This document shows, in pieces, positions 24,155-35,400 of a DNA stretch of 64,000 nucleotides; positions within the stretch are counted from its first letter, which is position 1; every line of letters begins with the position of its first letter. The stretch comes from Antedon bifida (taxonomy: Eukaryota; Echinodermata; Crinoidea; Comatulida; Antedonidae): the NCBI GenBank assembly GCA_963402885.1, contig OY727095.1, positions 30,447,001-30,511,000 of the forward strand, in the 5' to 3' direction. A program made the position numbers and the translations under genes. The notes below the pieces were generated by a model. It saw nothing but the letters and a program-made list of their open reading frames with translations, made no database searches and was not told the origin of the DNA.

Positions 24155-27100
24155 TTAGATTTCCAAATCCTTTAGTAAAGAATTGAGGTCAAGAATATCC
24201 ACATCAACAACAGAAGGCAGATCCAGTAGCTGATCAGAGAGTGGTGATACAGATGGCAAGGTGAAATCTGTGGAAGAAACAGGACATCTTAAGGCGTGCT
24301 TATGTGACGTTTCTTTCGTATTTATATGGTGTTGGTTTTTTTTTGTAATACAGTATCACAAGTTGTGCTGTACATCAGTCTCGTGTCTAAATAAAGTTTA
24401 TATATATAAAGGAACCAGTGTGCGAGCACTAAAGAGCGATTATTATATTGCATAATACTAAGCAAAACTTAAATAATAACCTGGATTTATAAAGCACCTA
24501 ATGTTGTGAAATCTCTAAACGCTGTACATATCATTACCCCGGTCATTTTTGGATAAAACACGTATGGAAACATAGCTCCCGTAATGCAGCAAATAAACAA
24601 TGCAAAGTTGTGTCTAGACCTTACCAGGTACCCATTTGTACACCTGGGTGGAAAGAGACAAATGCAAGTAAAATGTCTTGCCCCAAGAATACAAGCAATA
24701 TGACGAGCATTGGATTCAAACCCAATCTGTAGTCCAACCAGTGATCTGAAATAGCCGAAGGCTGGATGGCAATCTTTTAATGTTATCGCAGTTCAAAAGT
24801 GATTCTCCATGGAGAGGGAACCAACAAGATGGCGGCTGAAATCGATATGTTCTACGCTGTACGCACTGCTACGCCTGCGTTGAGCCTATCTGCGTGAGAA
24901 CGATACGCAACGCAGCGTATAAACGCGAACGCATTCTATATGATCCTCGTTATACAAAAAATGCTAGATTATCAAGAAATTATTCATTCCATTGCGATTA
25001 ATAATATATTTAATAGTATCACTGAATATGTGTTGTAATTTATGTGGTCTTAATGTATTATATTAGATTATTATTTTTTATATTAAATAATGTTTTTGAA
25101 CACATTTACGGCCGCTATCTTGTTGGTTCCCCCTCCTGTTGGTACGCCCTCTAGTGTTCTTATTACATCTACTCTTGATTAGATATGTAAATAGTACCTG
25201 ATGTGTCTGTGTATGGTCTCTCGATTGGATGCAGGGTCAGAAAAGAGAAGTCTGGTACTATATCATCCACATCTCGTAGCCCTGTCTGCATTATAGGCAC
25301 AGTACGTTTAAAAAGGTTCATGTTTGATAGGCGGTGCTCAGGAGGTAACTCAAATTCTACAAAATAAATAAGCTGTCAAGATTGAAGAAGTACAGAAATT
25401 GCACAATGATATCAGGTACACAAAAGCTTTCATACATTAAAATGTTAACATTGTGGGTATTACATAAGCACTATCAATTTATAGTATGCCTATAATTTGA
25501 CAGACAAACACCCCAGTGATACACTAGATATCAATTATATCTATAAAATGGTGAAGATGAGGGAATCTGAGAATAAAACCAAGATTCGAACCCAGAATTC
25601 ATATACAGAAGGGTTCCTTGTTTGTAGGCTTCCATCTTCTTAAGCTCTGTCTACACTATCAAACTAGTTTGACAAAACAGTGTGATGTGGCCACTAGTGA
25701 TATGACATCATCATGTCCATATATGGGCACATCACATAAACTTTGATATAGACAGAGCTTTTGTTGGTACTACTAACGGTTTTCGGTTTCATGCTCACAT
25801 AAATGAAGAAAAATTTGTTATTACCAGATTCAATGTCCTCAAAGATGTGCATACTTTCAATTGGAGGATAGGCATCTTCAGGTTTAGCTGATTTCGTAGT
25901 TTCCATTAACTTGGCCTTTGGTTTTTTGATGGACTAGAAAAGTAGAACATACATTGTATTTGTCTCATTAACACAGAAAGTAATAACATATATTTCAAAA
26001 ATAGATAAAGTACACGTTCTAAATAGTAGGTAGACATGGTTTCATCTTAACCAATTTAAGTTTACAGAGACTGAGCTATTTTTCCATGCAAAATAGAGGG
26101 CACTGCATCATTTTCACTTCTATAAGTGGGTTCTAAAGTATACCAAACAATATTGTTCTATATTAATTTTCAAAATAACTATTTATAAGATCAAAAGTGC
26201 ATAGAATCTCAAATAGTTTGAATACTTAGTTTTTGAGGCCTGTTTGACAAGGGCGTAGTTCCAAGCAGTCCAATTGCCTGATGTGTGAATGTTATACATA
26301 CAAGTCGAAAAATCGCGAAAGTCAAATTTTTATGGAAATTCTTTCCTATACATTACTGTCGAATTTTTCTAAGTCGAAATCGTCTAAGTCGACGTCTTTT
26401 GCGGTCCGAATACACACATTATTTAGTGATTTATATCGTATAAGTCGAAGTCACAAATCACGCGGCAACAATGCGCTAGAAAAGCCGATGAAACGTACGT
26501 ATCGATAAACAAACGACAGAGGGATGTGGGACCATATCGGTTATCTCAAGCAGGTTGTATAGTATAGGTGGCGTCCTACAACTCGCGCTAGTGTATGAGT
26601 TGTTTCAGAGTTGAGAACTTGAGCGGCATGTTGTGGGTACCCATTTTGTGCTAGACAGATGGCAATAAACAATGGATACCGATTTCGAATAAGAACCGAA
26701 ATGTATTTATTATACGTTTTCGTATTATTTCGGGCTTAAACCATAAAAGAAAATACAGTTTATCATTGCCGATAAAAGAGGCTTAGCATTTATTAGGGCT
26801 AGCTAGCTAAGCAAACTCAATTCAAGAAGGCTCATCGCGTGGGCCACAATCGCGACAGGGCAGGGTCTACTACTAGGCCTAGCCATAGCGCGGCTAGTGA
26901 GTGAACCTATGCCTAGCATTTTTTTTTGCAAATCTGTAAGTCGAAGTTCGCGTAAGTCGAATTTTTATACCGGTCCCATTAGTTTCGACTTAGGCGGAGT
27001 CGACTGTACTAAATCTCAAATACTACAAAAACATGATAATTTTCTTCTACCAAATGAAATTAATAGGGAGGTTTCACAATGCTATGAATACGATAAAGAA

Positions 27101-28406
27101 ATCGTCACACACACATATATTCATAAGCCAGTAATAAGCTGTTGTGCATGGCAACGAAATATTGAGGGCGCCATCCAAAATATGACTGCGGTACATGTTG
27201 CTTGGTTAGCATAACATCAAAGCGAGTGAGGACTTTAAAAACTGCTATTTATCAAAATTGAGCTGGCACACGAATATGCTTTACGAATATGAAATGAGGA
27301 TAAGCTCAAAGGTTTTACAAATGAAACCTCCTTAATATTAATTGATTGTACCTGCGCACTTGGAGTCAGTGTTGACTTCTTCAACGGCATTTTCCTATTA
27401 ATTGGTCCTTTCTTTATAGCACCACCGGGTTTCTTTGCTGTGCTTGTCACATTACTGAGGTCACCAAAGGCACGCCGAGGAGTGGCTAGACTTGATGCAT
27501 TGGAGAATGTCTTCCCTATTACTGAAACATAATGTGAAAGGAATACATTTTGTATGCATAGAGATTAAACATGCAGCAAAAGACTAGAATGGGAAATAGG
27601 TGGCAACATGGATATTTTAAACGCAACGAAATCCGCAATATGGCCAATTTTATTAGGGGTATAATGTTGATTATTCAGGGGGTATAATGCTGATTATTTA
27701 GGGGTATAATGCTGATTATTTAGGGGTATAATGCTGATTATTTAGAGGTATAATGCTGATTATTTAGAGGTATAATGCTGATTATTTAGAGGTATAATGC
27801 TGATTATTTAGGAGGTATAATGCTGATTATTTAGGGGTATAATGCTGATTATAATGCTGATTATTTAGAGGTATAATGCTGATTATTTAGAGGTATAATG
27901 CTGATTATATAGGGGTATAATGCTGATTATTTAGGGGTATAATGTTGATTATTTAGGGGTATAATGTTGATTATTTAGGGGTATATAATGTTGATTATTT
28001 AGGGGTATATAATGTTGATTATTTAGGGGTATATAATGTTGATTATTTAGGGGTATATAATGTTGATTATTTAGGTGTATAATGCTGATTATTTAGGTGT
28101 ATAATGCTGATTATTTAGGTGTATAATGCTGATTATTTAGGTGTATAATGCTGATTATTTAGGAGGATGTAGGAGTTGAGGAGGAATTAAACCAAGGTCT
28201 CTCTGGTCGATTTCATTGTAATCCAAGTATTCAGTTGGTTGGGTTAGGTGGTCACGCCCCAAAAAAAAGAATTATTTCAGTTCAAAAGCAGTAGCATTTT
28301 ACTGACTAGGCCTAGAAGCTGCTGATGTACTTGACTTTCTACTTGATGCATTCACAGATGTTGCGTTCTCCTGGTCTACATATAGTTGAACAAGTGATGT
28401 TGCCAT
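24155..28406 (-). CDS. PTTG1: Securin (PTTG1-like separase inhibitor)
   Basis: Anaphase inhibitor that binds separase and is destroyed through APC/C. Five coding exons: 28307-28406, 27352-27521, 25825-25933, 25198-25356, 24155-24267 (TAA), with phases fitting throughout; 216 residues against 202 in human securin. The start MATSLVQLYVDQENA matches MATLIYVDKENG. GKTF (36-39) matches the vertebrate GKTF block, and DAYPPIE (110-116) plus EFELPPEHRLSNMNL (127-141) match DAYPEIE and FDLPEEHQI of the separase-binding region. The protein is basic at the N-terminal half and acidic at the C-terminus, as in the family. A degenerate KEN (QEN, 12-14) and a D-box-like RRAFGDLSN (49-57) are present. The exon-1 donor is taken as GTCAGT because the stronger-looking GTAAAA four bases later breaks frame. 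Identification is by eye against remembered vertebrate sequence. Confidence 0.87.
24480..24752 (-). mobile_element. tRNA-derived SINE, minus orientation
   Basis: Reads GATTTATAAAGCACCTAATG, then ACGCTGTACATATCATTACC, ACCTGGGTGGAAAGAGACAA, GTCTTGCCCCAAGAATACAA and ends in GGATTCAAACCCAATCTG, the reverse of a tRNA B box. This order is the widespread animal SINE type with a tRNA-like head. It sits in the last securin intron. Confidence 0.7.
24811..25136. mobile_element. MITE family D, about 326 bp, TIR about 28 bp
   Basis: Left end GGAGAGGGAACCAACAAGAT and right end (reverse strand) GGAGGGGGAACCAACAAGAT match, extending to about 28 bp. There is no coding capacity. The right end is 61 bp downstream of the securin exon-4 donor (at 25197 on the minus strand). 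Confidence 0.75.
25641..25761. mobile_element. MITE family A, copy 7
   Basis: TAAGCTCTGTCTACACTATC at one end and its inverse GACAGAGCTT at the other. It is a short near-palindromic copy, 63 bp downstream of the securin exon-3 donor. Confidence 0.9.
26285..27012. mobile_element. Tigger/pogo-like non-autonomous DNA transposon, left end damaged
   Basis: The right end GACTTAGGCGGAGTCGACTG, next to TA, and repeated AAGTCGAA motifs (CTAAGTCGAAATCGTCTAAG inside) are typical of Tigger-like termini. The left end shows only related AAGTCGAA motifs and no clean terminus. No transposase is recognised. A separate repeated segment (26783-26938) lies inside it. Confidence 0.5.
26783..26938. repeat. Repeat family H, copy 1 (nested)
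   Basis: A segment of about 156 bp starting TTAGCATTTATTAGG and ending near GCATTTTTTTTTGCAAATCT. A second copy is at 30395-30553. This one is embedded in the Tigger-like element. Confidence 0.75.
27652..28163. repeat. Minisatellite, 22-bp unit, about 23 copies
   Basis: The unit is GGGGTATAATGCTGATTATT plus TA, with 22-24 bp variants (GGTGTATAATGC, GGGGTATATAATGTTG) that cluster locally. It lies in securin intron 1, ending about 143 bp from the exon-1 donor. Confidence 0.95.
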
Positions 28407-29384
28407 TTTCAAACTGCAGTGTGTTCTGAAATAAAACAAAGGAAATACATTTAGGCCTAGGCCTACATCATGTATGTAGTTTATTATAGTACAAGGAATG
28501 TTTAGCTAGGCCTTTATGAAGTAGCTGTAGCCCAAACAAGGCCTAGAAAAACATATTGTACTTAGTAGGCCTAGCTAGGCTAGTAGTAGTAGGGCCCTAG
28601 TATAGGCTAGGCCTAACATGCTTTTATTGTTAAAAAATTTATTTTAAAAACTTCTAATAGGCCTATATTTAAGTTAGATACCCTGCATAGCCTAGCAGAG
28701 GCTCAGTCAAGTGCGAGGCCTAGGCCTAGAGCCTACAATAACAGTAGCTAAGCCGAATACCCGCTAAGCCTATATTTCAGGCAGGAAGGAGTAGGCCTCT
28801 ACTACTAGCCTAGCCTAGGTTAGGCCTAGGCTAGCCTAAAATAAAAGGAGGAGGCCGCGGCTAACAGAGTTTGGATCAATCGGGAGCCATCCATTTATGA
28901 TTATTTATTAAGCTCAAATAAGATTATAAGCTCGATAGCATTTATATCAAAACAAAATATCATATATTGATATTAATTCAAGCACCACATTGCATTTATT
29001 TATAATTACTCACGGTACAAAATATAGGCCTAAATGTTATTCTTGTTGTGTGACTTGTCGATACAAAATGGAAGAATTAAAAAATGTGCGCGATGTTATC
29101 TTTCAACATTGACCAATCACAGCGTCGTTTTCGATACAACCTATTGAGGGGGCTATACATTTTTACAAGCTGTGCACTTTTTTGTCGAAAAAAAGACGCA
29201 AGCCCCCTACCACATCCATATAGTGCAATAAATACCATCGTAATTTATACCACTTTCTTTTGAGCTTACGGCTGAAATTCAGTTTGTGTATACTTATACG
29301 AATATTAATTTTACTTTGGTGATCATGAATATTCTGCATTATTATTTAAAAAAAAATATGACAACAAGTTTACAGAATTCTTAA
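28407..29384. promoter_or_regulatory. Securin upstream region rich in AGGCCT motifs
   Basis: Between the securin start codon and the shootin-1 3' end. From 28440 to 28860 it is dense in AGGCCTAG/CTAGGCCT palindromic motifs. It is the likely promoter and 5' UTR region by position; no TATA box was identified. Confidence 0.4.
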
Positions 29385-29385
29385 T

Positions 29386-31590
29386 TTTATTTTGCAATTA
29401 CAGATTTTTCAACTGTTCTCAAAAAGTAAATTACAATCATACATATTAATTACATTATACAGTCTAAATATTAGAAGTCATTTTACACACACCAACTATA
29501 ACTACACTATCACACAAAATATTATCCTTTGCATAAACCAAACCAGACACCAATAAAAACATTTGTTTGGGAACCATATTGTGAAATACTTCATTATTTC
29601 AATAATAACAATTACGACTATAGAACCCCATGGATAAAATAGGGATAAATAGACAATATACAGATTGCACCCTAGGCATTTAGGACAACAACTGAAAAGA
29701 GGGTACCGTAATACAGAAACTAAAACCACATGTATTTATCGCATGAATGGACGTTTTGCCAGAATATGCATCTTCTTTTTGACTCCATCCAAAATAGAGG
29801 GCTTTTTGAATAGTGTAAAAACTCGGCTTTCTACGATGGTACAACATACTATATATAAAATTACATAAACTATATACTATATTTGTCTATTCTATTTATA
29901 TATACAATTTAAATAATTTGTTGAAAGTTATTTTGATACCTGCAGTTGAAACTCACCAGGTATTGTAGTCACAATTATGTACAAATTACATAAATTTATT
30001 AGTATAAAATCTTTTTAAAAGCAATGTATTGCTATTATATCTTCAAGGTAAAAGTACAATTATACTTCTGCATATAAAAATAACAAATATTTCAAATTCA
30101 TTTAAAATTTCTCGATTAATATATTACATTTATAAATTGTTATTTGAACGCGGTACATAGACACCACAGATTATAAACAATATATATAATGAGATACAAG
30201 ACATACAGTTTACACTTAAAATTAAGTACTACTACTCAATAGCAATTAAACAAAATATATTCATCTACCATTCTACAGTATCAGCAATCAGATAGGTGTG
30301 GGCCAGTGGTGGATCTAGAGGGTTAAGGGTCTTTCACATCTGCTCTGGTCCAGCTCCGGCTACACACATATTGAGTCAAAACAAACATTGAGATTAGCAT
30401 TTATTAGGCCTAGCTAGCTAAGCAAACTCAATTCAAGAAGGCTCATCATGTGGGCCGCGGTCGCAACAGGGTCTAGGCCTACTAGCCTCTAGGCATAGCG
30501 CGGCTAGTGAGTGAACCTAGGTCTGGGCCTAGCATTTTTTTGACAAATCTGTATCAAATCATATTGAGTCAAAACCAACATTGAGATGTGATTTTATTGC
30601 CATCATTCCACCAAAAAAGGGAGAGTTTAATCTACTAGTCAAAATAGCTGTGCTAGGTCTTTCAAACAGGGTGTCAAAATCAGGTAGTATTTTCGTGCTA
30701 ATTTGACTGCTATCTGCTAAGCAACAATATTAAACAGTGAGGCCAGATAACATATCCTGAAACACTGTGATACAGCCCTGCACCATCTATACATTTGAAA
30801 TACTTTTTCAGATTCTTACACAAGAAATATACTCTTATCCAGAAGAGTTTTAAAATTGTCACAAATATATACACAATTACGTGTAAAGTACTTGGCTATA
30901 TATGAACTGTTTTATAAGTTGTTTTGTGACTGTGCAATTTGGTAGTAGTCACTCTCATACTGTACATTTAAAAGTAACACATCCAAATGCCAACTTCAAG
31001 TCAATGGCTACCAGGTGTCTCTGTGAGACGGTTATTTGAACCAGTACCAGTACCAGATAAGGTTATGTATATACAAAATTAAAATGTTATCTAAAAGTGG
31101 AGTTTTGTTATATTATGTGTACAAAACACGATTCTATGGCTCAGACCATGTCACATGTCATGTGACTCACCTTTTCGCATAATCACGCAACCTGTTTAGA
31201 AGCAATAGTAGTTTTATTACTATTATAGTAGTCAAAATTACTCTTATGTAACTATGAATTTCAAAATATTCTTCGATTTTGTTTTAGTAAGTACTATGCA
31301 TGACACATTCCGAAGCATAGAATGCATGCATAATATATCAAAAGTATTTATGTAGCTTTGAAAACAAACAAAAATGTTAAGTTGTTTTGCCTTATTAAAA
31401 CAACAAGCTTCAGACTTAAAGCCATTATAGCTTATTGTAATCTCCACACACAATCAAATGTATTATTATTTATACAAGTACAATTGTATATATAGTGTAA
31501 CATGAAATAAAACTGAAACAGTGAGAAAAAGATAATCCTTAATAGTACAAATTATGCAAATATAAAATGTATATACAAACTTCTTAACAA
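29386..31590 (-). other. Probable shootin-1 3' UTR
   Basis: About 2.2 kb without any exon after the shootin-1 stop. An AATAAA on the minus strand at 29386-29391 could end the transcript. It carries the repeat-H copy at 30395-30553. UTR status is inferred from position. Confidence 0.45.
30367..30587. repeat. Repeat family H, copy 2, flanked by 28-bp direct repeats
   Basis: The segment at 30395-30559 matches 26783-26938. It is bracketed by direct repeats at 30367-30394 and 30560-30587 (28 bp, one mismatch, starting CATATTGAGTC), which look like a long target-site duplication. Confidence 0.75.
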
Positions 31591-32404
31591 TTACCTTGAA
31601 TTTGCTAAAGGGTTATTACAATTTGGGTAATATCTTTCGCGTATCTTGTAATCTCTACAAGGCTGGTCTATGCTTTCATACAATGGATTATCTTCTTCCT
31701 CTTCAAACAACTCGTACGCTTCGTATATATGATTGTCGCCACTTTCTGTGAGCTCATTGTTACTATTCATTGAAAATCGAGAAAAACTTGGCGATTTTAA
31801 AAGAAACGATAAAGGGGATCTTGAGCTTTTAGTTCTGTTCTGTATAGGTTCGATAATTTGTGAATTTGCCGGCGAGGAGGATCGAGAATGGCAGTTAGCA
31901 TGATGCGATGATATATTTGAAAATGGCCCGTGTGGAGGAATTGGTGGGGGCGACGATGATGAGGATGACGACCAAGATGATTGGGATGAAAAGGAAGTTG
32001 CCGGCGATATAGGAGCAATAAGTGGTACCATCCATTGTGTGCCTTTTCCCGATGCTGTGCTGGAACTGGATGAAGTCCTGGAAGGAGTCCATGGTTGAGG
32101 TACTCCGATTATGCCATTCCTTTTGACAGATGCGGGTGATAACGACGATAAAGAAGGAGTAGCAGAAGGAAACAAATCAGGCAAGTCAAAGGTCGGTGAG
32201 TTCATTGGTGATAAACTACTGATTGATTCAGTTTCTTCTGCGGAACAAGCTTCCTCGTATCTGACCTGTAAAGCTCGTACTCGACTTCTGGAATGATTAA
32301 GGTTAAAAGGTCGTGCTGTCGTAGATGACATTGACCTTGTTACTGGTTTCTTAGCAACTGCTGGTGGTGTCTTTAGTTTTGTTTTCTTTAAGAGGCTGTT
32401 TCTC
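31591..32404 (-). other. SHTN1: Shootin-1 terminal exon, Ser-rich with NPLY
   Basis: A basic start (RNSLLKKTKLKTPPAVAKK) leads to Ser/Pro-rich sequence with PPPIPPHGPF, then acidic ELFEEEEDNPLYESI, a possible PTB or phosphotyrosine motif. The final codons run TCAAGGTAA, so the stop overlaps a possible GTAATT donor and a longer spliced form cannot be excluded. I do not recall this tail in vertebrate shootin-1. Confidence 0.8.
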
Positions 32405-35400
32405 CTGTAAAGTAAAACAATTTTATGTTGGAAAAGTTTTACTATTTACTAAAACTTGCATTCAATCAATCTCTTGACAAAATATATGAATAAATATTAA
32501 TCAGTCTTAACAAAAAAAAGTATAGCAAGCATATATGAATAAATACCAAATAAAATTACAGACATGCAATAATAATAAATAAAATAAAGTTGTTGTAAAG
32601 TGTGCCAAATAATTGTATGAGAATATTTTACAAAAAATAGTTGTTGGAACCCCAACCAATGATCTTCAGATGAGACTACACGGAATCTTACAATCCTATC
32701 AGTAATACTGTATTAAATATATAAAAAGGAGAGGTATTGTATCAAACCAAATACAGTAGAAACCCCTTTTTTTGGGACACCCCTATTCTGGGGACAACAA
32801 CAGCCCTATTAACGCAACAATCTCCTGTAGAACGAAAAAGGGAAAGTAGTGTTTCAAAGGCCAGGTGCAGGCAAAAAATTCCATACATTCCAATAATTAT
32901 CGATCTATAGTTTATTCAACTTCAGAGTTTTATTTTCATGCTATAGATAGTTATTAAATTTAAAATTCATGCCCGTACCTGAGCTTTAACACTAGTAACA
33001 GTCAACCTTATTAAGGGCACACTTTTTTTGGGTTCGGAAAGTGTCCCCTTCATAGCGGTTTTACTGTATGAATAAAGAACAATGCAAAAGAGTTGTATAA
33101 TCACAATGCAAGTTTTTTTTCATATCATTCACATGCTAACAATCCCACAATCCTTTCAACAAACCTGATTGGAGGAGGACTAACTGCATTGCCATTTGAA
33201 ATATCCATATTATCTGATAAAAACAGTTCAATATAATAATAAATTATAGTTGCTGTTTTGAATATATCTTTATAGCCAGATTTTTATTTTAAAGAAAATG
33301 TCTTTTAACTAAAAAATCATGATAAAACGATGCCAGGTAATTTTTGAATGAAGATGATACTGAAACACTCTACCAAGGTAGTTTCAAATATTCGTCAGCA
33401 ACAAAATATTGAAAAAATAAAATAAACAAATTGAAATGTGTACCTTTTTGTCCATTCTCTTTGGGAGATCCCTCTGTATCTAACTTATGACGTCTACGGT
33501 TCATAATCTTCATTAACTCTGGAGAAGCATCGGATTCGGATGAGGATTTGATTAATGGAGGCTGGTTTTTATTGTTCTTTTTCTGAAATAAAAAAGATAC
33601 ATACACACATTGGAATATCAGTCCATATATATACATATTTTTAATTATTGGTGATATTAGAAGGAGGTGTGTATTAATGAAATGTGGGGGTTGGTGATTC
33701 AAGTTTGAAGATTAAAGGTAACTAACCTTTCTACTTTTTGGCTACAGTATTTCTTATATGTTATGTCTAAGCATTTGTTTATTTAATATATTGATATCTT
33801 TTAATTCTTAATACAAACAAACACACATTTTTAATTTTTTTTATTTGTTGACCATGCACCTTTGAATGCGGTGTGGTCCAAGAAACAAAACAGAACTGAA
33901 CATATTGAAAAATAAAAAGACATGAATAACTAAACTGTAACTAAGCTGAAAAAAAACCCCAAAAAACAAAATTAAAAGATTTTAAAAATTTACATTGATA
34001 TCTTGATAAATGTTACTTGATTTTTTATGATTATAATGTGTTTGTTCTCAGAGCTTGGTTGTTACTTTCCCCATTGTGATACATACACTAAAATGTTTAT
34101 AGGAAATGTCGTTTCTTTCTAACTTTTATTTAATTTATGTTGTGTTTTATGTTTTTATGTAAAAGGGTCCTGCAAAAACAGAATTGTAAACTTTATGCAG
34201 GACCCTTACCATCAATTATATACTGAAATTGTAATTATAAACGATGACTAAATAAATGTGAATTTGTTTCATTTATTTAAAATGGTTTTATTATTATGAT
34301 CAGTTTCACTTGATGCTTTCAAGTCTTTTCAAGTGTTCATTATACATCTCGAAGAGGAAGTTATATTACTTCTGTTTTCATTAGAGACCTTTGAACGAAG
34401 AACAATCTAAAGCTCTGTCTACACTATCAAACTTTATGGGACAAAACAAATGTGATGTGCCCATATATGGACATGATGATGTCATATCACTACCATTTTG
34501 AGCATATCACTACCATATTTGGGCACATCACACTTTTTTTGTCAAACTAGTTTGATAGTGTAGACATAGCTTTAGCCACAATCTCTGACAGGCTGCAGTC
34601 ATCTTTTAGGTATTATACCTAGTATGGTAATTAATTGTCACCTACCAAAAGTCCATTGAGTTCCATAAAGGCTGGTGTGTGAGTGTTTTTGCGACTCAGT
34701 TTAGAGCTTCTCCCTCTTTCAATAGGCTTTGGTTGCTTCAAGTGTAAAATACAAAAAGATATTTAGAATTCATGAAATAATTGTTTGTATGCAATTTTTT
34801 TTTAATCGTGTTTCGTATAATAATTTTCAATCATAATATTACATTGTATTTGTAAACAGTTATATTGGCATTGTTTTTTTATTATTGATGTGCATAAGAA
34901 AGTAAAAAAAATTATTAAAAATAGTAAACAATAATTCCTTTATAATTTGTTTATTTTCTTTTTTTTAAATTGAAAATTTTTCTGTAATTTTTTTTTATAT
35001 TTTTTTAAATTTATTTATAAACATATTTCTACTGGATGACAATATCAACGTTGTCCCACAAAGGGGACATTGTTGTTTTTCAAAAGGTCCAGCATAAAAC
35101 ATAACAATATACATAATTATATAATACATAGTTTCTTAAAAATTGCTAAAATTAAACAGTCTAAAAATAAAAATAAATAAATTACATTTATAAGATGGTA
35201 AGGGAGTAATCCCTAACATCTAACATAATTTTTCCAGATACTTCTTCAAATACTGGCCCAGACAGATCTGACTCTTGCAAACCATTCTAATACTCCCTGT
35301 TTCAGGCAAACTTACCTCATTTACAGGTTTAAGTCCAACTTTTCCTTTCTTTATCCTGACCATCATTTCATCTATTAAGGCAGTATGCTTTTCCTGTAAG

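Noticed and set aside
28303-28306. GTAAAA as the donor of securin exon 1
   Set aside because: Using it shifts the frame into exon 2 and loses the GKTF block; GTCAGT four bases earlier keeps the frame.
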